Positions 42,718 to 52,437 of a stretch of 64,000 bases of DNA are shown one piece after another. Made by a program: the position numbers and the translations under genes. The notes beneath the pieces were generated by a model that was not told the DNA's origin, did not search any database, and saw only the letters and a program-made list of their open reading frames with translations. The stretch is from UBA6144 sp964399165 (GTDB lineage: Bacteria > Bdellovibrionota > Bacteriovoracia > Bacteriovoracales > Bacteriovoracaceae): contig CAYNPO010000001.1 in NCBI GenBank assembly GCA_964399165.1, positions 124,001-188,000 on the forward strand, in the 5' to 3' direction. The first letter of the stretch is position 1. Each line of letters opens with the position of its first letter.

Positions 42718-43482
42718 ATGAAAGTTAAAATCCTGGGAGGTCACGGGGGCGTCACCATCGGATTCCAGGCCACCTCGTTTCTGGTGGACGAGCGCATGCT
42801 CATCGACGCGGGTTCCGCCGCCTCCACCCTCTCCATCGAAAAGCAAAGCAAGATCGACAATATCCTGGTCTCCCACCCGCACTTGGACCACATCAAGGAC
42901 CTGGCGTTTTTGTGCGACAACTGCTTCGGCATGCGCGCGTCGCCGTTCGAGGCCTGGGCCCATCCCACGGTGGTGGGGCTGATCCAGCGGCACCTCTTCA
43001 ACGACACCATATGGCCCGACTTCGCCAAAATCCCCACCGCGGAAAAACCCACCATCCGCTTCAACGGGCTCGCTTCGGAAAAGCGCGTAGAGATCGGCGG
43101 CTTCCACGTAACGCCCGTTCCAGTGGCCCATCCCAGCGACGCCCACGGCTACATCCTGGAGAAAGAGGGAAGAGCAATCCTGTTCACCCTGGACACCGGC
43201 CCCACCGAGCGCATCTGGGAGATCGCCCGCGGGATGCCCCACCTGCGCGCCATCTTCACCGAGGTGAGCTTCCCCAACCGCATGCAGAAAGTCGCTGACG
43301 CCAGTGACCACCACACCCCCCAGACGCTGGGGGCAGAACTCGCCAAGATGCCCGCGGGGGTGCCGGTGATCCTGACTCACCTCAAGCCGAATTTCCGGGG
43401 CGAGCTGGAGTCGGAAATCGCCGAGCTCAACGACTCCCGGGTTCAAGTCCTCATGAAGGACGGGATGGAATTCCAGTTCTAG
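42718..43482 (+). CDS. Metallo-beta-lactamase-fold hydrolase, class II phosphodiesterase-like
   Basis: A 254-residue dinuclear metal hydrolase. The signature SHPHLDHIKDLAFL (H53, H55, D57, H58), D31, H137-like in VPVAHPSD, D178-like in LDTGPT and a late THLKP fit the fold. HLDHI and the overall arrangement recall class II cyclic-nucleotide phosphodiesterases, so it may degrade cAMP or a related nucleotide. It is 47 bases behind rsmI. Its stop overlaps the convergent secreted-protein gene. Substrate is inferred only. Confidence 0.8.
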   Translation: MKVKILGGHGGVTIGFQATSFLVDERMLIDAGSAASTLSIEKQSKIDNILVSHPHLDHIKDLAFLCDNCFGMRASPFEAWAHPTVVGLIQRHLFNDTIWPDFAKIPTAEKPTIRFNGLASEKRVEIGGFHVTPVPVAHPSDAHGYILEKEGRAILFTLDTGPTERIWEIARGMPHLRAIFTEVSFPNRMQKVADASDHHTPQTLGAELAKMPAGVPVILTHLKPNFRGELESEIAELNDSRVQVLMKDGMEFQF

Positions 43483-45815
43483 AGCCGGCCGCCCTTGCCG
43501 TAGCTCTGGGGGCCCACCCTGGGGAAGCCCCCGCCTTGAACGCCGGGGATACCGCCCGGGGTGCCCTGCCTTGGGGCCACGTCGAAGGGAGCCGAGGTGC
43601 ACTCCAAGCTCGTCTCGTCCGACGAGAAAGTCACAGTGGCACTCACCACCTTGTCCTCGCCCATGGGCACGGTGCCGCCGCTGTGTCGGAGGGCGCCATC
43701 GCCGGTGGCGGTGGAGGTAGAGATGCCACTCCACTCGACGGTGAAGCCGGTGGTGGGACTGCCCGCGGGCAAGATGATGCGGGGATTGAAGGAGCCATCG
43801 GCGTTGGGGGTGCCAGGATCTATGCTGCAGGCGGTGGCCTCTTCAACTGGCTGGTCGCTCTCCGTGGGGGTTGGGGTTTCCGTGGTAGTGGTGGGGCGTT
43901 GGACGGTCATGGGGCCGCACACGGTGCCGTCTTCCAGGTAGGCGCTCAGCTGAAGCTCGCCTTCATCCGACGCTGCCTGCAGTACGATCTGGTTTTCTGA
44001 GACGTTGCTAGCTTCGGAGGGAAAGCCCAGAGACCAACGGGCGACCGTACCGGTGCCGGTCACCTGGGGGAGGGTCACGCTGTAGTAAACGCCGCCCCCG
44101 CTCACATCCTCGTCTTGTCGCTGGGAAGACTCAGCCAGGGTGACTGTGCCCGAGAGGGTGCAGGCAGTGGCCGGTGCTCGCTCCACGGGTTGGGTCGGCA
44201 AGGATATGGGCAAGCTGGAGCAGGTCGGACCCGGCGCTTGGCCATCCAGCGCGATGGTGGCCGTGATACTGAGGGTGTCGCCCACTTCGTTAGTGGGAAT
44301 TTGGAAGGTCGCACCCATTCTAGGCACGTCGGAACGGGGCTGGCCGTTGACCACCCAGGTCACTCGCGCGCTTGGGGGGAGCTCGCCACCCGCAAGATTC
44401 AAGGTGGCGGGAACGGTGTAGTATGCCACGCCTGGCGGGGAACCCCCTTCATCCTGCATGGAATCCGAGAGGGTCACGTCGCCGATGTCGATGGAAGAAC
44501 AAGTGATTTCTCCCCCCTGAGATGCAGGGATGGTGGTGTCGGTGGGCGTTGGGGAAGAAGGGAGCGTGGCGGGCTCCAGGGTACTGGTGAGGGGGCCACC
44601 CACTTGGGTTAAATCCCTGTTTGGAGTGGGAGTGCCACTGAGGACCACCGGCCTTCCTGCAGGGGGAAGGGGCCTGCGCTCGGCCTGGGTGAGGTCTTGG
44701 CAGCTTCCCCCAAGGGCCTGGCGGATGTCACTAATGGGTTGGTTCATGCTGGCGAGATCGTCCACGCGCTGATGGCGCATGTGGTCTCGGAACTGTTGCA
44801 GGAAGGGGTCGATGCGGGCGTCGGTGTTGTTGTCGCCAAGGATGGTTTCGAGGTTTTGCCGTACGGTGCTCAGACCGGAAATCAGCGCGGCGACGCCGCC
44901 GTTGGTTTGGGTTTCGACGAGCTGGCAGCCAGGTTGGTCTTGGGCCACCTCCAGCACGCTGCCCACTTGGGCCAGGAGGGCGTAACAAGTGCGGTGATTG
45001 TACATGTAGCGGCGGTAGGCGGCGGGGATGGTGGAGCCGGCCCCTTGCTCACAGGCGCAGGTGCGCAGGATGTTGTTGATCAGGCGGAGGAACTCCTGCA
45101 GCCCTTGTTCGTTGTCCGCCCGCAGGAGATTGTTAATGATGGCGTCCAGGCGACCCTCGAGGTTGCCCTCGCGCTGGAAGCGGGCCATGCAGGCCAAGGA
45201 GGCGTTGTGGGGGCCTACGCTTTGGACTGGCACGCACAGGGGTTGCCGACTGGCGGCGGGCAGGTTGAAGGTGGCGGCGCTGTGGCCAAAGAGCGCGGGG
45301 TTGCACCCGAGCTGGCCCGGGCCACATTGGCCAGCCGCCTGCAAGTAAGCCTGGCGTCCGGTGTTGTTGGTGTGCTCACAGGAAGGGTGAATGCAGAAGC
45401 GGCGGCCGCCACTCTCCACGAAGGCGGAGGGCCAGCCGGCGTAAAGGCAATGCTCGCCGGAACCGGCAGCGTTGGCGAAGTTGGCCGAGTTGGCGCCGGT
45501 GGGGCATTGGTTGGAGGTGGCGTGGGCGGAAGGGATCACCATCTCGGAGAGGAGGTCTTGCAGTCGGCGCAACCTCTCCCAGCTGGTACGGCGTGGATCG
45601 TTTTTGGGAAGCGTGGCGGGATGCTGGCCCGCCTTCATTACGGCTTCCTCGGCGGCGGCCATGGCCTCCATCGCGCGCAGGACCAGCGCGCGCTGTTGGG
45701 GGCGGGTCATCAGGCGGAAGCTGTCGGCGCTGATGAACTGCCGGGGCTCGGGGGAGGTTTGTGGCGAGGCCCAGGCACTTGCGCACACGAAAAAGAGGGC
45801 CAAGAGATAGCGCAT
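43479..45815 (-). CDS. Large secreted protein with Cys-rich N-domain and Ig-like repeats
   Basis: A 778-residue exported protein, signal MRYLLALFFVCASAWA. Residues about 90-200 form a Cys-rich module (NQCPTG, EHCLYAGW, RRFCIHPSCEH, GQCGPGQLGCNP, PLCVP). A helical middle region and a Pro/Thr linker follow, then three beta-sandwich repeats, each starting with a Cys and a DVTLSDS/TVTLAESS-like strand. The C-terminus is Gly-rich. It looks like a surface or periplasmic adhesion-type protein; the family is unknown. ATG 45815 with GGAGA upstream is preferred to an earlier start. Confidence 0.72.
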   Translation of the reverse strand: MRYLLALFFVCASAWASPQTSPEPRQFISADSFRLMTRPQQRALVLRAMEAMAAAEEAVMKAGQHPATLPKNDPRRTSWERLRRLQDLLSEMVIPSAHATSNQCPTGANSANFANAAGSGEHCLYAGWPSAFVESGGRRFCIHPSCEHTNNTGRQAYLQAAGQCGPGQLGCNPALFGHSAATFNLPAASRQPLCVPVQSVGPHNASLACMARFQREGNLEGRLDAIINNLLRADNEQGLQEFLRLINNILRTCACEQGAGSTIPAAYRRYMYNHRTCYALLAQVGSVLEVAQDQPGCQLVETQTNGGVAALISGLSTVRQNLETILGDNNTDARIDPFLQQFRDHMRHQRVDDLASMNQPISDIRQALGGSCQDLTQAERRPLPPAGRPVVLSGTPTPNRDLTQVGGPLTSTLEPATLPSSPTPTDTTIPASQGGEITCSSIDIGDVTLSDSMQDEGGSPPGVAYYTVPATLNLAGGELPPSARVTWVVNGQPRSDVPRMGATFQIPTNEVGDTLSITATIALDGQAPGPTCSSLPISLPTQPVERAPATACTLSGTVTLAESSQRQDEDVSGGGVYYSVTLPQVTGTGTVARWSLGFPSEASNVSENQIVLQAASDEGELQLSAYLEDGTVCGPMTVQRPTTTTETPTPTESDQPVEEATACSIDPGTPNADGSFNPRIILPAGSPTTGFTVEWSGISTSTATGDGALRHSGGTVPMGEDKVVSATVTFSSDETSLECTSAPFDVAPRQGTPGGIPGVQGGGFPRVGPQSYGKGGRL

Positions 45816-46025
45816 GAGACGGTCTCCTACATCGGCTTTTCGGAGGCTTTGGCTTTCCACTTGAGCATTTTAATCGAGCGCAAGCCTCGGATAGGGCGAA
45901 TTCCCGTCTTTCCCGCTGGGAAGACGACATGGTAAGGAATATCCAAGAGTTAACTTTCTGCTGTGGCCCCAGCCGCGGCGCGAGTCCCTGCCCACTTATC
46001 CAGGCAGGGCCCCAGAGGAGTTCCC

Positions 46026-46883
46026 ATGGGCTGGTTCCACCAGGTCAAAAATCCCAAGCTCAAAAACCTCAAGAAGGGGCCCTCCGCCACGCCCGCCGGA
46101 CTTTGGAAAAAATGCGTGGGCTGCGGCGAGATCATGCAGACTGAGAAGTTGGAGGAAAACCACCAGGTCTGCCCATACTGCGAGCACCACTACCGCCTGG
46201 GTGGGGCCGAGCGCATCGAGCTCATGTGCGACGAGGGTAGCTTTGAGGAGGCCGGTGAGGAGCTTGCGAGCACCGATCCCCTGCGCTTCACGGACAAACT
46301 GGCTTATCAGCAACGTCTCGAGACGGCCTACAAGGCCACGGGCCTGCGTGATGGGACGCTGGCCGGCACCGCTAAGATCGAAGGCCAGGCCTGCGCCCTG
46401 GCGGTGATGGACTTCCGATTCATGGGCGGCTCCATGGGGGTGGTCACAGGCGAGAAAGTGGCCCTGGCCATGGACCTCGCCTATGAAAAGAAAATTCCCT
46501 GTATCGTAGTGAGCTGCTCCGGCGGCGCCCGCATGCAGGAAGGCATCTTGTCTCTCATGCAGATGGCGAAGACCTCCGCCTCTCGCGCGCGACTCAAGGC
46601 CGCGGGCCTGCCCTACATCTCGGTCCTCACCGACCCCACCACCGGCGGGTGCGCGGCCAGCTACGCCATGTTGGGGGACATCAACATCGCCGAGCCCAAG
46701 GCGCTCATCGGCTTCGCGGGGCCGCGGGTGATTGAGCAGTCCATCCGACAAACCTTACCCGAAGGTTTCCAGCGCGCCGAGTTCCTGCTCGAGCACGGTT
46801 TCATCGACCGCATCGTGGCCCGCAAGAACCTCAAGCGCGAGCTGGCCTTCTTCCTCCGGATGTTTACTCCCGGCGCCGCATGA
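46026..46883 (+). CDS. accD: Acetyl-CoA carboxylase carboxyltransferase beta subunit
   Basis: With AccA it transfers carboxyl from biotin to acetyl-CoA, the first step of fatty acid synthesis. The 285-residue protein has an N-terminal zinc ribbon (C30, C33, C49, C52) and the crotonase-like core MDFRFMGGSMGVVTGEKV, CSGGARMQEGILSLMQMAK and DPTTGGCAASYAMLGD. ATG 46026 follows GAGGAG. It is coupled to folC by an ATGA overlap, the same order as in many proteobacteria. The 165 bases before it show no gene. Confidence 0.96.
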   Translation: MGWFHQVKNPKLKNLKKGPSATPAGLWKKCVGCGEIMQTEKLEENHQVCPYCEHHYRLGGAERIELMCDEGSFEEAGEELASTDPLRFTDKLAYQQRLETAYKATGLRDGTLAGTAKIEGQACALAVMDFRFMGGSMGVVTGEKVALAMDLAYEKKIPCIVVSCSGGARMQEGILSLMQMAKTSASRARLKAAGLPYISVLTDPTTGGCAASYAMLGDINIAEPKALIGFAGPRVIEQSIRQTLPEGFQRAEFLLEHGFIDRIVARKNLKRELAFFLRMFTPGAA

Positions 46884-48112
46884 GCGCGCAACGGCTGCAG
46901 GAGCGGCTCCTCTCGCTTTACGGCGCGGAGAGTTTCCTGCCGGGGCTCGCGCGGGTGGGGGGATTTCTCGCGCCTGAGTTGGCCCGTGTTCGCGAGCTGG
47001 CCCCGCGAATCGTGACGGTCGCTGGCACCAACGGCAAAGGCGAAACCGCGCTGGCCCTGGCCTCCCTGGCCCGGGCTGCCGGCATCCCTCACATCCTCTG
47101 GACCTCCCCGCACCTTCTGAGCGTCACCGAGCGCTTTCGCTGCGAAGACGGAGAAATTCCGGTGGAGGAGTTGGCCGTACTGGTGGAAGAGGGCGAAGAG
47201 CTCCGAAAGGTGGCCGGGAGCGGACTGAGCTACTACGAGGCCCTGTGGGCAGCGTTTGTGCGATGGGGGTTGCGGCGACGGGCGCCCCTGTGGATTTTGG
47301 AAGTGGGCATGGGCGGAAGGCTCGACGCCGTGAACCTGCTGGATGCCCATGTGGTGGCCCTCCCCTCGGTTTCCCGCGACCACCAAGAGTATTTAGGTCC
47401 CACTTACCGCGCCATTCTGGGAGAGAAGCTCGGGGTCTTGAGGGCCGGGGCCACGCTGGTATCGACGCTGGAGCTTGCCTACCTACGCTCCCTCGCCCAG
47501 GCCGAGGCCCAGCGGCTTGGGGCGCGCTGGCAGGACCTCTTTGCCTCGGGCGAAGTGGGCGTCGCTGACGGATTCTCCTCGCGCAACCGCCGCTTGGCCG
47601 AGCGCGCATGGGAGGCGCTGGGATTTACCCCCCTCCGAGTGGGCGAAGGGGCCTTCCCCGGGCGTGGGGAGCGCTGGCGTTGGGGATCCCACGAATGGGT
47701 TTTTTACGGCTCGCACAACCCAGATGGCGTGAGGAAATTGGTTCAGTTTTTGCGACGCCGTACCTATACTTTTCCAGAGGAGAAATTCCACCAAGTCTGG
47801 GCCGCATTTTCCCGGCGTCCAACCGGAGATCTGCGGGCGATGGCGCGGGCCTTGGCCACCTTGGCCGACGACGGCGCCGACGTGAAACTGACCCAGTTCG
47901 AGCACCCAAAGGCGGTTCCTTTGGAGGCCTGGTGGCGGCGGGACGAAGGAAGTCCCGTGCAAGCCGTCCATGAATGGAGCACGCTGTTCCCAAGCCAGGC
48001 CGATGAACCCCGCCGCGTGTTGGTCACGGGTTCCTACTATTTCGTGGCGCTGGTGCAGGAGCGCCTGCGCGCTCTGGGCGGCGCTGCTCTGCCTGAGCGC
48101 CTGGAGCGCTGA
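46880..48112 (+). CDS. folC: Folylpolyglutamate / dihydrofolate synthase
   Basis: A Mur-ligase-fold enzyme that adds glutamate to folates. The 410-residue protein has P-loop VAGTNGKGETALA, where the usual Ser after GKG is Glu. WTSPHLLSVTERFRC, LEVGMGGRLDAVN and RDHQEYLGPT follow. The C-terminal domain starts near WVFYGSHNPDG. Its end overlaps the lptD-like start region by about 110 bases. The P-loop change is mild and probably tolerated. Confidence 0.9.
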   Translation: MSAQRLQERLLSLYGAESFLPGLARVGGFLAPELARVRELAPRIVTVAGTNGKGETALALASLARAAGIPHILWTSPHLLSVTERFRCEDGEIPVEELAVLVEEGEELRKVAGSGLSYYEALWAAFVRWGLRRRAPLWILEVGMGGRLDAVNLLDAHVVALPSVSRDHQEYLGPTYRAILGEKLGVLRAGATLVSTLELAYLRSLAQAEAQRLGARWQDLFASGEVGVADGFSSRNRRLAERAWEALGFTPLRVGEGAFPGRGERWRWGSHEWVFYGSHNPDGVRKLVQFLRRRTYTFPEEKFHQVWAAFSRRPTGDLRAMARALATLADDGADVKLTQFEHPKAVPLEAWWRRDEGSPVQAVHEWSTLFPSQADEPRRVLVTGSYYFVALVQERLRALGGAALPERLER

Positions 48113-50459
48113 CCCCCAATTCCAGCTGGGCGACGCCCTCTCCGTGTTCTCCGACCGTGCCTTTCGTAAGGACGGCGGCGAAGTCTTCGAGGCCGTGGGC
48201 AACGTGGTGGTGGTGAGCGGTAAAGACACCCTCTACGGCGAGTCCGCCCACTTCGACCGCCGTAGCATGACCTTCAAGGTGGAGGGCAACGTGCGCCTGA
48301 TCACGGGGGAAATCGCCCTCTACGGCTCGCGCCTGGAGTACCACGCCCTCTCCGGCTACGCGGAGATCGACAACGCCCGCATCATCCACCCCCAGTTCAA
48401 CATCGTCGCCCGTCGGATCATCCGCCGCAACGAGAAGGTCATCGAGACCCAAGAAGCCGAGTTCACCACCTGTCGTGACTGCGTGGAGTCCTGGGCCGTG
48501 CACGGAAAGCGCATCGTGGTTTATCTGGACGACCGGGCCGAGATCCACCACGGGCTCGCCAAGGTCAAGGGCGTGAGCCTGTTCTACCTGCCGTACTTCG
48601 TGGTACCCCTCCAAGACCGCAAGACGGGCCTCCTATTTCCCAATTTCAACTCGCGGGTGGGGGAGGGGATCTCACTCGGCCAGCCCTTCTTCTGGGCCAT
48701 CGACCAGAGCCGGGATGCCACCATCACGCCCACTTTCTGGGCCAAGCGCGGTTACGGGGGCGACTTGGAGTACCGCCAGCGCTTCGCTCCCGAGCGGTGG
48801 TTCCAGGGCAGCACCCGTGTGCTCAACGACACCATCTACCTGCCGGAGGAGAACATCCAGGGGGAGTCGGGCTCCAACTACACCCGTTACTTCCTCGAAG
48901 CGGAGAACCACTGGCTGTGGACCCCTGACTGGGTCCATCACTTCCGCTACACGGGGAGCCGGGACCTGGATATCATGCGTGACCACCCCAAGTACGTGGA
49001 GGACCGCGTGTTGGGCAGTGACCTGGGCTTCACCGGCCACGTGGACGGGCGGGGCTCCCTGTGGTCACTCAGCTTGGAGAGTGAGTACAAACGTAACCAG
49101 CTCTTCGCCGATCCCGTGGCCTTCGACCGCTCCTATGTGCAGACGGTGCCGCGGGTGTCCGCGGGAACCGCGCCCGTATCGTTGCTCCAGACCAAAGTCC
49201 CCTTCTTCCAGCACATCCTGGCCGGTGCAGACGGCTCATTCACGCGCTTCCGGCAGGTCACCGGCAACGACGGCGGCGTGATCCGCAACGCCGACCGGGT
49301 GACGGCCAACCCCTACATCAACTGGCATTTCCTGACGTGGGGGCCGGTGGCCTTCAAAGGTGAACTGCGGGGGGATTACCAGCGCTACCGCTTCAACGAA
49401 TTGGATGATTCCCGCGCCGAGAAGAACGCCACCCTCCTCAAGACCGAGTTCTCCTTCACCATGGACCGCATCTTCGGACTGGCCTACGACGAGAAGGTGG
49501 CGTGGAAAGACTTACCTGCGGAGAAGCGCCGTGAGCTGCGGCCCCGTGAGGGGGGGCCTCGCCCACTCTCCCGCCCCCAGCGCGAGCGTAAGCTGGTGGG
49601 GAAACTCCCCAGCTACGATTTGAGTCTCACCGACGAACTAGTGGCCGTGCCCCGCCACTCCTACCGCCACTCCCAGGAGTTCAAGTTCATCCACCACTAC
49701 ATCACGGCGGAAAACGAGTCCGGAAACCCCGCTTTCCTGACCCAGATCCGCAGTAACACCGGTTGGTTTGACTACACGGACGCCATCCGTTCCGAAGAGG
49801 CCCTGCTCGGCGCCAACACCACCCGTACCCTCATCCCGCCCACCAACACCCTGGAGTTCCAGTGGAACAACGTTCTCATCCGCAAGCAGTCCCAGGGGGC
49901 CGACTGGCGTACGGACCAACGCTACCTGCGGGACAATTTCAGATATGACCGTCTGGGTTTCTTCAACGTTTCCCAGGGCTACCTGATAGGGCAGAATGAC
50001 GAGTTCCAGGAGCTGCGCGAGCGCCTGACCCGCCTGGAAGTGCTGGCGGGCTACCGCCTTTCCAGGGGCAACCTCACGCTCTCGGAGTATTTCTTCCACC
50101 GGGACAGCGAGCACATGTTCCAGCTGGCCTGGGAGCGCGAGTTCGACTTCTTCAACGTGCTCTCGTCCTACAACTACAACTCTCTGGCCGAGCGGCACAA
50201 CCTGCTGGCGGGTCTCCAACTGCGGCCCACGGACGCCTTGGGTTTCTCCTACGCCAAGCAGGTGGACCTCCAGGCGCGCGAGGATCTACGGGATCTCTAC
50301 GCCGTGGACATCATGCCCCCCAATAACTGCTGGATCCTGAGCCTGAACTACGAGGAGGCCCTCACCGGCTTCCGTTACTCCTTCAACGTCATGTTCAACT
50401 ACGGCGACGAGAAGTTCCAGGACTACCGGCGGGACTGGTTCCGCCAGCAGAAGTTCTGA
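48003..50459 (+). CDS. lptD: LPS-assembly outer-membrane protein LptD
   Basis: LptD with LptE inserts lipopolysaccharide in the outer leaflet. The protein of about 818 residues has a signal-like segment (ALWAALLCLSAWSA) and an OstA/LptA beta-jellyroll (AVGNVVVVSGKDTLYGESAHF, EGNVRLITGEIALYGSRLEY). It continues with the conserved TTCRDCVESWAVHGK then LFYLPYFVVPLQDRKTGLLFPNF, and a long C-terminal barrel ending in F. The start must lie inside folC; ATG 48003 gives a plausible signal peptide, ATG 47970 is possible. Presence of lptD implies LPS or a similar lipid. Confidence 0.92.
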   Translation: MNPAACWSRVPTISWRWCRSACALWAALLCLSAWSADPQFQLGDALSVFSDRAFRKDGGEVFEAVGNVVVVSGKDTLYGESAHFDRRSMTFKVEGNVRLITGEIALYGSRLEYHALSGYAEIDNARIIHPQFNIVARRIIRRNEKVIETQEAEFTTCRDCVESWAVHGKRIVVYLDDRAEIHHGLAKVKGVSLFYLPYFVVPLQDRKTGLLFPNFNSRVGEGISLGQPFFWAIDQSRDATITPTFWAKRGYGGDLEYRQRFAPERWFQGSTRVLNDTIYLPEENIQGESGSNYTRYFLEAENHWLWTPDWVHHFRYTGSRDLDIMRDHPKYVEDRVLGSDLGFTGHVDGRGSLWSLSLESEYKRNQLFADPVAFDRSYVQTVPRVSAGTAPVSLLQTKVPFFQHILAGADGSFTRFRQVTGNDGGVIRNADRVTANPYINWHFLTWGPVAFKGELRGDYQRYRFNELDDSRAEKNATLLKTEFSFTMDRIFGLAYDEKVAWKDLPAEKRRELRPREGGPRPLSRPQRERKLVGKLPSYDLSLTDELVAVPRHSYRHSQEFKFIHHYITAENESGNPAFLTQIRSNTGWFDYTDAIRSEEALLGANTTRTLIPPTNTLEFQWNNVLIRKQSQGADWRTDQRYLRDNFRYDRLGFFNVSQGYLIGQNDEFQELRERLTRLEVLAGYRLSRGNLTLSEYFFHRDSEHMFQLAWEREFDFFNVLSSYNYNSLAERHNLLAGLQLRPTDALGFSYAKQVDLQAREDLRDLYAVDIMPPNNCWILSLNYEEALTGFRYSFNVMFNYGDEKFQDYRRDWFRQQKF

Positions 50460-51016
50460 TGGGCGCCTGGCTGGTGGATTTCGAGGACAGCTTCACCCAC
50501 AACGTGGCGGCGGAATTCCTTGCGGCGGGGCTCTCCTGCCAGGTGGTGCCTTGGCGTCTTCTGCCGGCCCCCGGTGTGGCGCCGGCCCCCGATCTGCTGG
50601 TCTGGGGCCCGGGTCCGGGCCATCCGGACGATTACGGGATGCTACCCACCATGCGTGCTTGGTGGGAGCACGGCACGCCCATGGCGGGCGTATGCCTGGG
50701 CCACCAGCTCATGGCCCGCATGCTCGGTTTGCCGGTGGGCCCCAGCCGCGAGCGCAAACATGGCGAGCGGGTGGAGTATGAGGCCCCGGCATCCTGGCGC
50801 TCCCGGGGACTGCCCGCCCGCTTCCGCGCCCAACGCTACAATTCCTTGGCCGTCCCGGCCCTCCCACTGCCCGTGGGGTGGGAAGGATGGGCCCATGACG
50901 GTGAATGGGTGGGACTGTTGCATGAGCGGGCCATGACGTACCAGTTCCATCCGGAATCCGTGGGCACATCTTGCCCCGGCCCGTTGTTTCGTGCGCTGGT
51001 GGCCCTCGCCCTATAA
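50459..51016 (+). CDS. pabA: Class I glutamine amidotransferase (PabA/TrpG type)
   Basis: It releases ammonia from glutamine for chorismate conversion to aminodeoxychorismate or anthranilate. The 185-residue domain has the triad C79 (GVCLGHQ), H164 and E166 (YQFHPES) and the oxyanion region WGPGPGHPDDYG. No PabB or TrpE partner lies in the window, so which pathway it serves is open; folC two genes upstream favours folate. Its start shares a base with the lptD stop (TGATG). Confidence 0.82.
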   Translation: MGAWLVDFEDSFTHNVAAEFLAAGLSCQVVPWRLLPAPGVAPAPDLLVWGPGPGHPDDYGMLPTMRAWWEHGTPMAGVCLGHQLMARMLGLPVGPSRERKHGERVEYEAPASWRSRGLPARFRAQRYNSLAVPALPLPVGWEGWAHDGEWVGLLHERAMTYQFHPESVGTSCPGPLFRALVALAL

Positions 51017-51023
51017 TGGGAAG

Positions 51024-51803
51024 ATGCGCCTCCTGCTCTCCAATGATGACGGCGTCCACGCCCCCGGGATCCTGGCCCTGCACCAAAGACTGGCGCGAGG
51101 GCATGAAGTGGTGCGTGTCGCCCCTCTGGAAGAGCGCTCCACTACCGGTCACAGCATGAGCCTGGATAAGCCCCTGCGGCTGGAAGCTTTGGGCGAGGGT
51201 GTGTGGGGCTGCAGCGGTTTTCCCGCCGACTGCGTGTTGATGGGCCTGGCCCACGTGTGCAGGGGCAACCGTCCTGACTTGGTGGTCTCTGGCATCAACC
51301 GTGGGGCCAACCTGGGCCAAGACTTGTACTACTCGGGCACCGTGGCCGCCGCCCGAGAGGCGGCCTTCCATGACGTGCCGGGAGTCGCCGTGAGCCTGTG
51401 CTTCCGGGATTTCACCAACCCCGCCCCCCACTACGCCAGCGCCGCCGAGGTGGTGGCTTGGCTGCTGGAGGAGGGACTGGTCGCGGCCCTGCCTCCGCGG
51501 GCCCTGGTCAACGTGAACGTGCCCGACCTGCCGGTGGCCAAACTCAAAGGACTGCGGCTGACCCACGTGGGTTTCCGGCGATACTCCGAGGACGTGCACG
51601 CTCGTACCGACTCCCGGGGCCGGCCTTACTACTGGATCGCGGGCCTCTATGAAGGCTTCGCCCCCGACGCTAGTTCGGACTGCGCGGCGGTAGAAGATGG
51701 CTACGTGGCCGTTACGCCCCACGACTTGGTCGGGGAGAAGCGCGCCGATTGGGGGCCCCTGCGCACCCTGGTGGAAAAGACCCATGCCCGCCATTTCGCC
51801 TAA
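51024..51803 (+). CDS. surE: 5'-nucleotidase SurE
   Basis: SurE hydrolyses nucleoside 5'/3'-monophosphates and short polyphosphate. The 259-residue enzyme begins MRLLLSNDDGVHAPG with metal-binding Asp pair and shows the phosphate site GHSMSLDKPL, LVVSGINRGANLGQDLYYSGTVAAAREA. ATG 51024 keeps the DD motif near the N-terminus, as in the family. It is followed by a LysM/LytM lipoprotein gene, recalling the surE-nlpD order of proteobacteria; pcm is absent. Confidence 0.95.
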   Translation: MRLLLSNDDGVHAPGILALHQRLARGHEVVRVAPLEERSTTGHSMSLDKPLRLEALGEGVWGCSGFPADCVLMGLAHVCRGNRPDLVVSGINRGANLGQDLYYSGTVAAAREAAFHDVPGVAVSLCFRDFTNPAPHYASAAEVVAWLLEEGLVAALPPRALVNVNVPDLPVAKLKGLRLTHVGFRRYSEDVHARTDSRGRPYYWIAGLYEGFAPDASSDCAAVEDGYVAVTPHDLVGEKRADWGPLRTLVEKTHARHFA

Positions 51804-52437
51804 ACTCCTTTTGCCGTTGCTCCTCTTCTACGCCGTCGCGTGTTCGCACATGCGCAAGGGCCAGCACGTGTACTGGCGTCCGGGCACACAACTGGCGCGG
51901 ATCGCCGGTGAAAACGGCACCACCGCCACCCAGTTGCGCGAGCTCAATCCCCAGGCACGTCCCGGGCAGTGGCTCTTCGTCCCCAACCGTGTGGGCATCC
52001 TGGATTTCATGGAAGGCACCAAAGTGGTGGAGGACTATTCGGCCCTGGGCTCCGGCGCCTGGGCCTGGCCCGTGCCCACCCACCGCAAAATCTCCTCGCA
52101 TTTCGGGCGCCGTTGGGGCCGCAAGCATGAGGGGGTGGACATCCCCGCGCCCCGGGGCACTCCGGTCGTGGCGAGTGCTGCCGGCGTGGTGAAGTACAGT
52201 GACGACCGTGTTTCCGGGTATGGCAACATGGTGGTGATCGAGCATCCGGGGAAAGTCTTCAGCGTCTACGCCCACAATCAGACAAACCTGGTGCGGGCAG
52301 GAACACGAGTGAAGCGCGGGCAAATGATCGCGCGGGTGGGGAGCACCGGCCGCTCCACCGGCCCGCACCTGCACTTCGAGATCCGCGTAAAAGACCAGGC
52401 GCGGGACCCCGCCCGTTACCTGGGCAAGTCCCGTTAG
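51784..52437 (+). CDS. LysM-LytM (M23) lipoprotein, NlpD-like
   Basis: A 217-residue envelope lipoprotein (lipobox AVAC, C20) with a LysM peptidoglycan-binding domain (about 28-68) and a C-terminal M23 domain. The zinc set H115 and D119 (HEGVDIP) and HLHFE (H195, H197) is present, with H164 in VYAHN, so the peptidase could be active, unlike E. coli NlpD. NlpD-type proteins govern cell separation through amidases. The start overlaps surE by 20 bases. Confidence 0.88.
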   Translation: MPAISPKLLLPLLLFYAVACSHMRKGQHVYWRPGTQLARIAGENGTTATQLRELNPQARPGQWLFVPNRVGILDFMEGTKVVEDYSALGSGAWAWPVPTHRKISSHFGRRWGRKHEGVDIPAPRGTPVVASAAGVVKYSDDRVSGYGNMVVIEHPGKVFSVYAHNQTNLVRAGTRVKRGQMIARVGSTGRSTGPHLHFEIRVKDQARDPARYLGKSR

